Of a stretch of DNA of 7,095 bases, positions 1-6,067 are shown piece after piece (positions within the stretch are counted from its first letter, which is position 1; each line of letters begins with the position of its first letter). The position numbers and the translations under genes were made by a program. The notes below the pieces were generated by a model. The model ran no database searches. It saw only the letters and a list, made by a program, of their open reading frames with translations, and had not been told where the DNA came from. Source of the DNA: Protaetiibacter sp. (GTDB lineage: Bacteria; Actinomycetota; Actinomycetes; Actinomycetales; Microbacteriaceae). The DNA lies in the NCBI GenBank assembly GCA_030150265.1, contig JASLGG010000004.1, positions 1 to 7,095 on the forward strand, given 5' to 3'.

Positions 1-254
1 CGGCGTTCCGGCGCTTCGCCGACGTGCGGGAGGCCCTCGCGGCGCGAGCGGAACGGGACATTCGGATCGAGCAGGCGGGGCTCCGGGTCATCCGCTGGCG
101 CTGGGCAACCGGGCGGCGGGTCGAGCTGATGCGGGAGTTCCTGCTTCGCGAGGGGGTGCCGCTCGACCCGGGGAGGCGGCTCGCGGAGATCGGGCTGGGG
201 CCGGGGCCGGCGCCCGCACCGGTGCCGGCGCGGGAGGAGGCGAAGGCCCTCTGA
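1..254 (+). CDS. C-terminal fragment of a DUF559/Vsr-like nuclease-fold protein (5' end outside window)
   Basis: The open frame runs from base 3 with no stop until TGA at 252-254, so the gene begins left of the window; the GTG at 24 is probably an internal codon. About 83 residues are visible. The stretch ERDIRIEQAGLRVIRWRW has the spacing seen at the end of actinobacterial DUF559 proteins, where a charged helix (E-x-x-R-D-x-x-I/L) leads to a G-x-R-V-x-R-W/F strand closing a Vsr/PD-(D/E)XK-like fold. The catalytic acidic residues would lie upstream and cannot be checked. The end is a low-complexity Pro/Ala/Gly tail (GPGPAPAPVPAREE). It is the only plus-strand gene and runs convergently towards the tuf end. 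Many DUF559 proteins have unknown function and some occur with AbiEi-like antitoxin domains. The coding call is fairly secure; the family assignment is inference from a short segment. Confidence 0.6.
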   Translation, partial: AFRRFADVREALAARAERDIRIEQAGLRVIRWRWATGRRVELMREFLLREGVPLDPGRRLAEIGLGPGPAPAPVPAREEAKAL

Positions 255-261
255 CGCGGAA

Positions 262-288
262 AACGGGACCGGTGTCACCGGTCCCGTT
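262..288 (-). terminator. Strong hairpin between convergent units, probably a terminator working mainly on the minus strand
   Basis: This is a perfect inverted repeat, 262-273 against 277-288 (arm AACGGGACCGGT), with a 3-nt loop. Read on the minus strand the stem ends in TTTT followed by CC, as in a short U-tract terminator. Read on the plus strand only TT follows. It begins 7 nt after the stop of the plus-strand gene, so it may act on both convergent transcripts. The stem is seen; termination is inferred. Confidence 0.7.
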
Positions 289-290
289 CC

Positions 291-314
291 GAACGGCGCC
301 TCGCGCCGCCGTTC
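291..314 (-). other. Second hairpin next to the convergent terminator
   Basis: This is a perfect 8-bp inverted repeat, GAACGGCG at 291-298 against CGCCGTTC at 307-314, with an 8-nt loop that is itself GC-rich. It lies 2 nt from the larger hairpin, and on the minus strand a transcript would meet it first. No T-run follows on either strand, so it may support termination or protect a 3' end rather than terminate alone. Confidence 0.45.
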
Positions 315-332
315 TCGTGGTTCCAAGACCGC

Positions 333-407
333 CTAAGCGGTGTCCGAACTCTTCGTCCGTGCTCCGGTCAGCGGCTTGGTCTGGTTTGCGAGGTCCATGC
401 TCACCAT
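333..407 (-). CDS. Candidate small protein of 24 residues (unrecognised)
   Basis: An ATG at 405-407 opens a 24-codon frame that ends at TAG (333-335). The peptide begins MVSMDLANQ and ends TKSSDTA. It is polar, rich in Thr/Ser/Lys, and has no hydrophobic segment or cysteine, so it is not a membrane peptide. A Shine-Dalgarno-like AAGGGAG sits just upstream with about 7 nt to the ATG; a second in-frame ATG at 396-398 is less well placed. The ORF has its own candidate promoter (457-485) and two hairpins after the stop, which together define a unit of about 190-200 nt between tuf and the convergent gene. I recognise no family. It could equally be a small RNA in which this ORF occurs by chance, since 24 codons is too short for codon statistics. 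Conservation in related genomes would decide it. Confidence 0.35.
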   Translation of the reverse strand: MVSMDLANQTKPLTGARTKSSDTA

Positions 408-456
408 AGGCAGTCTCCCTTCGTCGACGGACCCGTTCGGTTGAAACGGTGTCCCA

Positions 457-485
457 ATTCTGCGCCCGACCCGGTGAGAGGTAAA
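457..485 (-). promoter_or_regulatory. Candidate sigma-70-type promoter for the small transcript after tuf
   Basis: On the minus strand TTTACC (485-480) is separated by exactly 17 nt from CAGAAT (462-457). The second box matches TATAAT at 4 of 6 positions, and the first keeps TT and AC of TTGACA. Transcription would begin near base 450, roughly 43 nt upstream of the small ORF. The pair lies downstream of the tuf terminator, so it would make the small unit independent of tuf. Such matches occur by chance; the support comes from its placement. Confidence 0.35.
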
Positions 486-562
486 CCCCTGGTGAAGAAC
501 CTTCGAAAACCGGGCGACCGGGACAGTCCGGTGGGAACGACCACCGACCCCGGAAACGCCGA

Positions 563-592
563 AGAGGGCCGGGCCCGAAGGCCCGACCCTCT
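563..592 (-). terminator. Intrinsic terminator of the rpsL-rpsG-fusA-tuf operon
   Basis: As minus-strand RNA this is a continuous 13-bp stem containing one G-U pair, closed by a cUUCGg tetraloop (loop bases 576-579). It starts 20 nt after the tuf stop codon. A pyrimidine-rich but not pure T tract follows (TTC). The single C/T difference between the arms would be a mismatch on the plus strand but a wobble pair in the minus transcript, so the structure suits minus-strand use. Confidence 0.85.
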
Positions 593-612
593 CACAAGGA
601 AGTCGCGGGGAC

Positions 613-1806
<1,194 letters not shown>

Positions 1807-1834
1807 TGGTGTCCTCCTCAGGACTCGGTTGCAG

Positions 1835-1858
1835 GCATCCGGATGGCTTTCCGGATGC
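1835..1858 (-). repeat. Intergenic hairpin with GCATCCGGA arms, just upstream of the tuf ribosome binding site
   Basis: This is a perfect 9-bp inverted repeat, GCATCCGGA (1835-1843) against TCCGGATGC (1850-1858), with a 6-nt loop. It lies in the tuf 5' untranslated region, about 15 nt upstream of the Shine-Dalgarno. No T-run follows on the minus strand. Its arms share the GCATCCGG core with the hairpin between rpsG and fusA. It may be a copy of a small dispersed palindromic element or an RNA stability or regulatory structure. Confidence 0.55.
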
Positions 1859-1886
1859 TCTGACGATGGGTTGTTTTTACTTTAGT

Positions 1887-1941
1887 GGGTGGTCTCGCTG
1901 GGCGCCTTCGACGCTGCTCGACCGGCGGGTGGAGACCACCC
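1887..1941 (-). other. Long-range stem directly after the fusA stop codon
   Basis: GGGTGGTCTC (1887-1896) and GAGACCACCC (1932-1941) form a perfect 10-bp stem around a 35-nt GC-rich loop that may contain a further 4-bp stem. The structure begins 7 nt after the fusA stop. In the minus transcript it is followed by an A-rich tract rather than U residues, so it is not a classical terminator. It could mark a processing or stability boundary, or a partial attenuator that sets the ratio of EF-Tu to EF-G. The stem is seen; the role is inference. Confidence 0.5.
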
Positions 1942-1948
1942 TGGGCGA

Positions 1949-4063
1949 TTACTCGCCCTTGCTCTTCTGGACGATCTCGTCGGCGACAGCCTTCGGGACC
2001 TCCGCGTAGCTGTCGAACGACATCGAGTAGACCGCGCGACCCGAGGTCTTCGAGCGCAGGTCGCCGACGTAGCCGAACATCTCGGACAGCGGCACGAGGG
2101 CGCGCACGACCTTGACGCCGGTCGCATCCTCCATGGCCTGGATCTGGCCGCGCCGCGAGTTGAGGTCGCCGATGACGTCGCCCATGTACTCCTCGGGCGT
2201 GCGCACCTCGACCGCCATGAGCGGCTCGAGCAGAACGGGGCTCGCCTTGCGCGCGGCCTCCTTGTAGGCCATCGAGCCGGCGATCTTGAACGCCATCTCC
2301 GAGGAGTCGACGTCGTGGGCCGCGCCGTCGACGAGCGTCGCCTTGACGCCCACCGTCGGGTAGCCGGCGAGCACGCCGACCTGCATCGCGTCCTTGATGC
2401 CCGCGTCGACCGAGGGGATGTACTCGCGCGGCACGCGACCGCCGGTGACGGCGTTCACGAACTCGTACGAGACGTCCGCGGTGACCTCGAGCGGCTCGAT
2501 GGTGATCTGGACCTTCGCGAACTGGCCGGAGCCACCGGTCTGCTTCTTGTGCGTGTAGTCGTACTTCTCGACCGTCTTGCGGATGGTCTCGCGGTACGCC
2601 ACCTGCGGCTTGCCGACGTTCGCCTCGACGTTGAACTCGCGCTTCATGCGGTCCACGAGGATGTCGAGGTGCAGCTCGCCCATGCCCTTGATGACCGTCT
2701 GGCCGGTCTCGACGTTCTGCTCGGTGCGGAACGTCGGGTCCTCCTCGGCGAGCTTCTGGATCGCCGTGCCGAGCTTCTCCTGGTCGGCCTTGGTCTTGGG
2801 CTCGATCGCGACCTCGATGACGGGCTCCGGGAAGGTCATCGACTCGAGGATGATCGGGTGGGCCGCGTCGCTCAGGGTGTCACCGGTGGTGGTGTCCTTG
2901 AGGCCGATGACGGCGTAGATGTGGCCCGCGGTGACCGAGGCCACCGGGATCTCCTTGTTGGCGTGCATCTGGAAGATCTTCCCGATGCGCTCCTTCTTGC
3001 CCTTGGTCGAGTTGACCACCTGGGCGCCCGACTCGAGCGCGCCCGAGTAGACGCGGATGTAGGTGAGGCGGCCGAAGAAGGGGTGCACCGCGATCTTCGA
3101 GACGAGCGCCGAGAACGGCTCCTTCGCATCCGCGTGACGCTCGAGGATGATCTCGGGGTCCTTGACGTCGTGGCCTTGGACCGCCGGCACGTCGAGCGGG
3201 CTCGGGAGGTAGTCGACGACCGCGTCGAGCATCGGCTGCACGCCGCGGTTCTTGAAGGCCGAGCCGCAGAGCACGGGGTAGACCTCGGAGGCGATGGTGA
3301 GCTTGCGGATGGCGCCCTTGATCTCGGCGACCGTGAGCTCCTCGCCGCCGAAGAACTTCTCGAGCAGCGCGTCGTCGGTCTCGGCGACGGTCTCGAGCAG
3401 CACCTGGCGGTACTCCTCGGCCTTCTCCTTGAGCTCGGCCGGGATCTCCTGCACCTCGTACTTGGCGCCCATGGTGACGTCGCCCTTGGCGTCGCCCTCC
3501 CAGACGAGCGCGCGCATCTCGACGAGGTCGACGACGCCGACAAAGTCGGACTCGGCGCCGATCGGGAGCTGCACGACGAGCGGCTTGGCCCCGAGGCGGT
3601 TGATGATCGTGTCGACCGTGAAGTAGAAGTCGGCGCCGAGCTTGTCCATCTTGTTGACGAAGCAGATGCGCGGCACGTTGTACTTGTCGGCCTGACGCCA
3701 CACGGTCTCGGACTGGGGCTCCACGCCCTCCTTGCCGTCGAACACGGCGACCGCGCCGTCGAGGATGCGGAGCGAGCGCTCCACCTCGACCGTGAAGTCC
3801 ACGTGACCGGGGGTGTCGATGATGTTGATCTGGTTCTTGTTCCAGAAGCAGGTGACCGCGGCGGAGGTGATGGTGATGCCGCGCTCCTTCTCCTGCTCCA
3901 TCCAGTCGGTCGTCGAGGCGCCGTCGTGGGTCTCGCCGAGCTTGTGGTTCACGCCCGTGTAGAAGAGGATGCGCTCGGTCGTCGTCGTCTTGCCGGCATC
4001 GATGTGCGCCATGATGCCGATGTTGCGGACCTTCGTGAGGTCGGTGAGCACGTCTTGTGCCAC
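1949..4063 (-). CDS. fusA: Translation elongation factor EF-G
   Basis: EF-G is the ribosomal translocase, a GTPase that moves tRNA and mRNA after peptide transfer and also acts in ribosome recycling. The protein has 704 residues, full length for bacterial EF-G. The G domain (about 1-290) shows the P-loop AHIDAGKT (19-26), switch I RGITI (61-65), DTPGH (83-87), NKMD (137-140) and G5 CGSAFK (266-271). Domains II-V follow. Domain III has GMGELHLDIL and domain IV has TGGSGQFAKV. The C-terminal domain V contains SPVLLEPLM and SRRGQI. The start is GTG at 4063-4061, with AAGGAA 5 nt upstream. It lies 84 nt after rpsG, and the gap holds a perfect 12-bp hairpin. tuf follows 142 nt later. No truncation or motif loss was seen. 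Confidence 0.98.
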   Translation of the reverse strand: MAQDVLTDLTKVRNIGIMAHIDAGKTTTTERILFYTGVNHKLGETHDGASTTDWMEQEKERGITITSAAVTCFWNKNQINIIDTPGHVDFTVEVERSLRILDGAVAVFDGKEGVEPQSETVWRQADKYNVPRICFVNKMDKLGADFYFTVDTIINRLGAKPLVVQLPIGAESDFVGVVDLVEMRALVWEGDAKGDVTMGAKYEVQEIPAELKEKAEEYRQVLLETVAETDDALLEKFFGGEELTVAEIKGAIRKLTIASEVYPVLCGSAFKNRGVQPMLDAVVDYLPSPLDVPAVQGHDVKDPEIILERHADAKEPFSALVSKIAVHPFFGRLTYIRVYSGALESGAQVVNSTKGKKERIGKIFQMHANKEIPVASVTAGHIYAVIGLKDTTTGDTLSDAAHPIILESMTFPEPVIEVAIEPKTKADQEKLGTAIQKLAEEDPTFRTEQNVETGQTVIKGMGELHLDILVDRMKREFNVEANVGKPQVAYRETIRKTVEKYDYTHKKQTGGSGQFAKVQITIEPLEVTADVSYEFVNAVTGGRVPREYIPSVDAGIKDAMQVGVLAGYPTVGVKATLVDGAAHDVDSSEMAFKIAGSMAYKEAARKASPVLLEPLMAVEVRTPEEYMGDVIGDLNSRRGQIQAMEDATGVKVVRALVPLSEMFGYVGDLRSKTSGRAVYSMSFDSYAEVPKAVADEIVQKSKGE

Positions 4064-4098
4064 GGGGGTTCCTTACTTTTCGGGAAGCGGTTCGGGCG

Positions 4099-4136
4099 GC
4101 CCGGATGCCGCGGCGGGGAGCCTACGGCATCCGGGC
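4099..4136 (-). repeat. Perfect 12-bp hairpin between rpsG and fusA
   Basis: GCCCGGATGCCG (4099-4110) pairs perfectly with CGGCATCCGGGC (4125-4136) around a 14-nt loop. It fills much of the 84-nt rpsG-fusA gap, beginning 11 nt after the rpsG stop and ending about 25 nt before the fusA Shine-Dalgarno. No T-run follows on the minus strand. It could pause RNA polymerase, act as a processing site, or serve as a ribosomal protein target. The GCATCCGG core matches the hairpin upstream of tuf. Confidence 0.55.
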
Positions 4137-4147
4137 GACCCGGAGGT

Positions 4148-4618
4148 TTACCAGCGGTAGTGGGCGAAGGCCTTGTTCGACTCGGCCATCTTGTGGGTGT
4201 CCTCGCGGCGCTTGACCGCGGCACCGAGGCCGTTCGAGGCGTCGAGGATCTCGTTCTGCAGACGCTCGGTCATCGTCTTCTCGCGACGCGACTTCGAGTA
4301 GCTCACGAGCCAGCGCAGCGCGAGGGTGTTCGCGCGGTGCGGCTTGACCTCGACCGGCACCTGGTAGGTCGAGCCGCCGACGCGGCGGCTCTTGACCTCG
4401 AGGGTGGGGCGGACGTTGTCGAGGGCCTTCTTGAGCACGACGACCGCGTCCTGGCCGGACTTGGTGGCGACGCCGTCGAGCGCGCCGTAGACGATGCGCT
4501 GGGCGAGGTCCTTCTTGCCGTCGAGCAGGATCTTGTTGACGAGCTGGCTGACGATCTGGGCGCCGTAGACCGGGTCGGCGACGACGGGGCGCTTCGGGGC
4601 GGGTCCCTTACGAGGCAT
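4148..4618 (-). CDS. rpsG: 30S ribosomal protein S7 (uS7)
   Basis: S7 is a primary assembly protein that binds the 3' major domain of 16S rRNA, nucleates the head of the 30S subunit and lies near the E site. The 156 residues are the standard bacterial length. Family landmarks are the N-terminal MPRKG, the signature region DPVYGAQIVSQLVNKILL (15-32), EVKSRRVGGSTYQVPVEV (74-91) and the C-terminal REDTHKMAESNKAFAHYRW (138-156). The start is ATG. The gap to the upstream rpsL is only 5 nt, and the Shine-Dalgarno (AAGAAGGG) is embedded in the last codons of rpsL, so translation of the two is probably coupled. In E. coli, S7 represses its operon by binding a roughly 100-nt rpsL-rpsG intercistronic region; that region is absent here. 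Confidence 0.98.
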   Translation of the reverse strand: MPRKGPAPKRPVVADPVYGAQIVSQLVNKILLDGKKDLAQRIVYGALDGVATKSGQDAVVVLKKALDNVRPTLEVKSRRVGGSTYQVPVEVKPHRANTLALRWLVSYSKSRREKTMTERLQNEILDASNGLGAAVKRREDTHKMAESNKAFAHYRW

Positions 4619-4623
4619 GGTGC

Positions 4624-4992
4624 TTAACCCTTCTTCGCGCCGTAGCGGCTACGGGCCTGCTTGCGGTTCTTGACGGCCTGCGTGTCGAGGGCGCCGCGGA
4701 CGATCTTGTAGCGCACGCCGGGGAGGTCCTTCACACGACCGCCGCGGACGAGCACCATCGAGTGCTCCTGCAGGTTGTGGCCCTCGCCGGGGATGTAGGC
4801 GGTGACCTCGGTGCCGTTGGAGAGCTTCACACGGGCGACCTTGCGGAGGGCCGAGTTCGGCTTCTTCGGGGTGGTGGTGTACACACGGGTGCACACGCCG
4901 CGCTGCTGCGGGTTGGCCTTCAGGGCCGGTGCCTTGGTCTTGGTGACCTTCGGCGTGCGGCCCTTGCGGACCAGCTGCTGAATGGTGGGCAA
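4624..4992 (-). CDS. rpsL: 30S ribosomal protein S12 (uS12)
   Basis: S12 sits at the decoding centre of the 30S subunit and controls accuracy. I place the start at TTG (4992-4990), giving 122 residues beginning M-P-T-I-Q-Q-L-V-R-K, the universal S12 N-terminus. A longer frame from a GTG at 5016 would add eight residues (ending GALL) that no S12 needs. The TTG also has AAGGAG 5 nt upstream, which supports it. Conserved blocks are TTPKKPNSALRKVARVKL (40-57), IPGEGHNLQEHSMVLVRGG (67-85) and RVKDLPGVRYKIVRG (86-100). Lys43 and Lys88, the usual streptomycin-resistance positions, are both wild type, and Asp89, methylthiolated in some bacteria, is present. It is the first gene of the operon, with a long structured leader, and is followed after 5 nt by rpsG. 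Confidence 0.97.
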   Translation of the reverse strand: MPTIQQLVRKGRTPKVTKTKAPALKANPQQRGVCTRVYTTTPKKPNSALRKVARVKLSNGTEVTAYIPGEGHNLQEHSMVLVRGGRVKDLPGVRYKIVRGALDTQAVKNRKQARSRYGAKKG

Positions 4993-4997
4993 AAGTG

Positions 4998-5003
4998 CTC
5001 CTT
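4998..5003 (-). promoter_or_regulatory. Ribosome binding site that fixes the TTG start of rpsL
   Basis: Read on the minus strand this is AAGGAG, 5 nt before TTG at 4992. No other plausible start has both this spacing and the conserved P-T-I-Q-Q-L N-terminus of S12, so it decides between TTG and the upstream GTG. Confidence 0.85.
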
Positions 5004-5016
5004 GCTCACGCTGCAC

Positions 5017-5055
5017 GGTGACAGCTTGATGGTGGATCCATCGGGATCCGTCACC
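5017..5055 (-). promoter_or_regulatory. Bulged hairpin in the rpsL leader, close to the ribosome binding site
   Basis: Two GGATCC palindromes (5034-5039 and 5044-5049), separated by 4 nt, pair with each other as the upper stem. GGTGAC (5017-5022) pairs with GTCACC (5050-5055) as the lower stem. One side is continuous; the other, nearer rpsL, carries an 11-nt bulge (5023-5033). An alternative lower pairing of 3 bp (GGT with ACC) is also possible. The structure ends about 13 nt upstream of the rpsL Shine-Dalgarno, a suitable place for a ribosomal-protein or other translational control element. Function is not shown. Confidence 0.45.
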
Positions 5056-5165
5056 TTCCGGGGAACCCCGGGAGGATTGCAGACGGACATGCCGTGGGGG
5101 TCAGCCGCGACGGGTGCCGGGGCCTGGCCCTTGTGCGCCGCTCCGACTCGCCGCCCCGCTTGCGG

Positions 5166-5184
5166 CAGCCGCCGAGGGCGGCTG
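5166..5184 (-). other. Short GC-rich hairpin at the 5' end of the rpsL leader
   Basis: CAGCCGCC (5166-5173) pairs perfectly with GGCGGCTG (5177-5184) around a 3-nt loop. In the transcript it would form about 35 nt after the predicted start. It may stabilise the 5' end; no T-run follows. Confidence 0.45.
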
Positions 5185-5224
5185 GACAGGCGGGAGGGCG
5201 TGCGCGAATGCACACACGAGGTCA

Positions 5225-5253
5225 AGTGTAGCCGCGGGCGTCATCCGCCGCAA
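5225..5253 (-). promoter_or_regulatory. Candidate promoter of the rpsL-rpsG-fusA-tuf operon
   Basis: On the minus strand TTGCGG (5253-5248) and TACACT (5230-5225) are separated by exactly 17 nt. TACACT keeps the T-A-x-x-x-T pattern favoured at actinobacterial -10 sites. It lies between the pilO terminator and rpsL, where an operon promoter is expected. An overlapping TTGACC (5225-5220) looks like a good -35, but no -10 follows at 16-18 nt, so I prefer the first reading. The start would be near 5218. Confidence 0.5.
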
Positions 5254-5284
5254 TAATCCGGCGCGCCCTTCGATCCGGCGGATG
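5242..5284. repeat. Inverted repeat overlapping the -35 of the candidate rpsL promoter
   Basis: CATCCGCCG (5242-5250) and CGGCGGATG (5276-5284) are perfect 9-bp arms separated by 25 bp. One arm covers part of the proposed -35 box, as an operator would. It shares the CATCCG core with the other intergenic hairpins in this window. In such GC-rich sequence it may be coincidental. Confidence 0.35.
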
Positions 5285-5295
5285 CGCGCAGCGAA

Positions 5296-5331
5296 GCCGG
5301 CGACCGCGACGGGAGGGGCGCGGTCGCCGGC
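5296..5331 (-). terminator. Hairpin after pilO, probable end of the pilus operon
   Basis: GCCGGCGACCGCG (5296-5308) pairs perfectly with CGCGGTCGCCGGC (5319-5331), a 13-bp stem with a 10-nt loop. It begins 8 nt after the pilO stop. Only TT-C follows on the minus strand, so it lacks a long U-tract, as is common in high-GC actinobacteria. It separates the pilus operon from the rpsL promoter. Confidence 0.7.
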
Positions 5332-5339
5332 GGTCTCTG

Positions 5340-6065
5340 CTACCTCCGTGCGGCGGGGGTGGGGGTATCGCTCGAGGTGGGGGTGTCGGACGGGTCGGGC
5401 GACGCGGTGTCGCTCGGGTCGGGCGACGGTGTGTCGCCGGGCTGGTTCACACCCGATCCCCCGCCGAGCACGGCGTTGAGCGCAACCAGCCGCGGGTCGT
5501 CGATCACGAAGATGTAGCCGGTGATCTGAGTGGTCAGAGAGGAACCGAGCGCGATATTCGCGCTCGTGATGAGCTGAAGGCGCCCATCGCTTTGAAGGAG
5601 ATGGAGGAACGTGGCGATCTGCTCGACGTCGCCGCCGGCCGAGATCGTGACCTGCACCAACCGCAGCGTGGTCTGGAAATTGCTGTCGAGCTTGACCGTA
5701 CCCGCGGCGCCATCCGCCGGCTTGTAATCCTCCCCGCTATTGGCAGCCGCGGCCGCGAGCGTGACGGTGGCCTCGTTCGCGGCGACCGCGACCCAATCGA
5801 AATATCCTTCGAGGTCCAACGTCGCGGGCACACTGTCTTTGAGCTCCCCATATTCCAAGATGAGCTCATCTTTTTTTCCATCAAGCGCCTTCATCTGCGC
5901 GAGTGTTGCCTCGTATTGCTGATTCTGCGCCTCAACATCGCGCCGCTGCGTGTCGGCCTGATCAGCCTGAGCGAAAAGCGGCGACGCCCCCGCCAGCCAG
6001 CCGAGCGCGATCACCACCACGCCGACGACCCCGCCGAGAAGAAGCCAGATGCGCCCTCCGTTCAT
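5340..6065 (-). CDS. pilO: Type IV pilus inner-membrane alignment protein PilO-like
   Basis: PilO proteins are bitopic membrane proteins that pair with PilN to form the alignment platform between the cytoplasmic motor and the growing pilus. The 241-residue protein has a very short cytoplasmic N-terminus, one membrane segment (about 6-27), a charged helical, probably coiled-coil stretch (about 33-77) and a mixed alpha/beta domain (about 85-190) containing GDVEQIATFLHLL and a closing IFVIDDPR strand, the ferredoxin-like pattern of PilO. The tail after residue 200 is a Gly-rich linker, then a Ser/Pro/Asp/Thr repeat region facing outside. ATG follows the pilN stop by 2 nt, with GAGGG 6 nt upstream, implying coupled translation. 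Codons for GKKDE contain a run of seven A, unusual here. No pilP or pilQ follows. Assignment rests on topology and on order after pilM-pilN, as sequence conservation in this family is low. Confidence 0.8.
   Translation of the reverse strand: MNGGRIWLLLGGVVGVVVIALGWLAGASPLFAQADQADTQRRDVEAQNQQYEATLAQMKALDGKKDELILEYGELKDSVPATLDLEGYFDWVAVAANEATVTLAAAAANSGEDYKPADGAAGTVKLDSNFQTTLRLVQVTISAGGDVEQIATFLHLLQSDGRLQLITSANIALGSSLTTQITGYIFVIDDPRLVALNAVLGGGSGVNQPGDTPSPDPSDTASPDPSDTPTSSDTPTPAARR
5391..5428 (-). repeat. Two tandem 24-bp units in the 3' end of pilO
   Basis: A 14-bp sequence CGGGTCGGGCGACG occurs at 5391-5404 and again at 5415-5428, a period of 24 bp or eight codons. It encodes the repeated S-P-D-P-S-D-T unit of the PilO tail, followed by the degenerate T-P-T-S-S-D-T-P-T-P. 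Such repeats can vary in number between strains. Confidence 0.7.
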
Positions 6066-6067
6066 GA

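Larger units (their letters stand above)
4993..5218 (-). other. Long structured 5' leader of the rpsL operon
   Basis: If the promoter at 5225-5253 is used, the operon mRNA has about 225 untranslated nucleotides. Visible local structures in order of transcription are an 8-bp stem with a 3-nt loop (5166-5184), a CCGC-AA-GCGG mini-stem, a CCGGGG/CCCCGG stem (5058-5071) and the bulged hairpin at 5017-5055. I see no T-run after them that would make a clear attenuator, and no convincing leader peptide. A frame with an ATG near 5090 exists but has no Shine-Dalgarno and runs into rpsL out of frame. Confidence 0.5.

Noticed and set aside
255..612. tRNA, rRNA or mobile-element remnants in the tuf 3' flank
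   Set aside because: No cloverleaf with a TTC-loop consensus, no transposase fragment and no terminal inverted repeats with target duplication were seen. The inverted repeats are better read as terminators.
1879..1884. TAAAGT as the -10 of a separate tuf promoter
   Set aside because: It fits 4 of 6, but no reasonable -35 lies 16-18 nt upstream, where the sequence is the arm and loop of a hairpin. Kept only as a remark under tuf.
1889..4627. A 912-codon open frame on the plus strand opposite fusA and rpsG
   Set aside because: It is antisense to two certain genes, and its composition (repeated Leu/Arg/Asp/Val/His) is what GC-rich codons give when read backwards. It has no ribosome binding site or family resemblance.
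4920..5225. A 101-codon minus-strand frame crossing the rpsL leader into rpsL
   Set aside because: Its start would be a TTG inside the promoter region with no Shine-Dalgarno, and it overlaps the conserved S12 coding sequence out of frame. The internal ATG near 5090 also lacks a ribosome binding site, so I do not call a leader peptide.
5220..5225. TTGACC as the -35 box of the rpsL promoter
   Set aside because: It is a 5 of 6 match, but no plausible -10 occurs 16-18 nt downstream. The overlapping TTGCGG-17-TACACT pair is more consistent.
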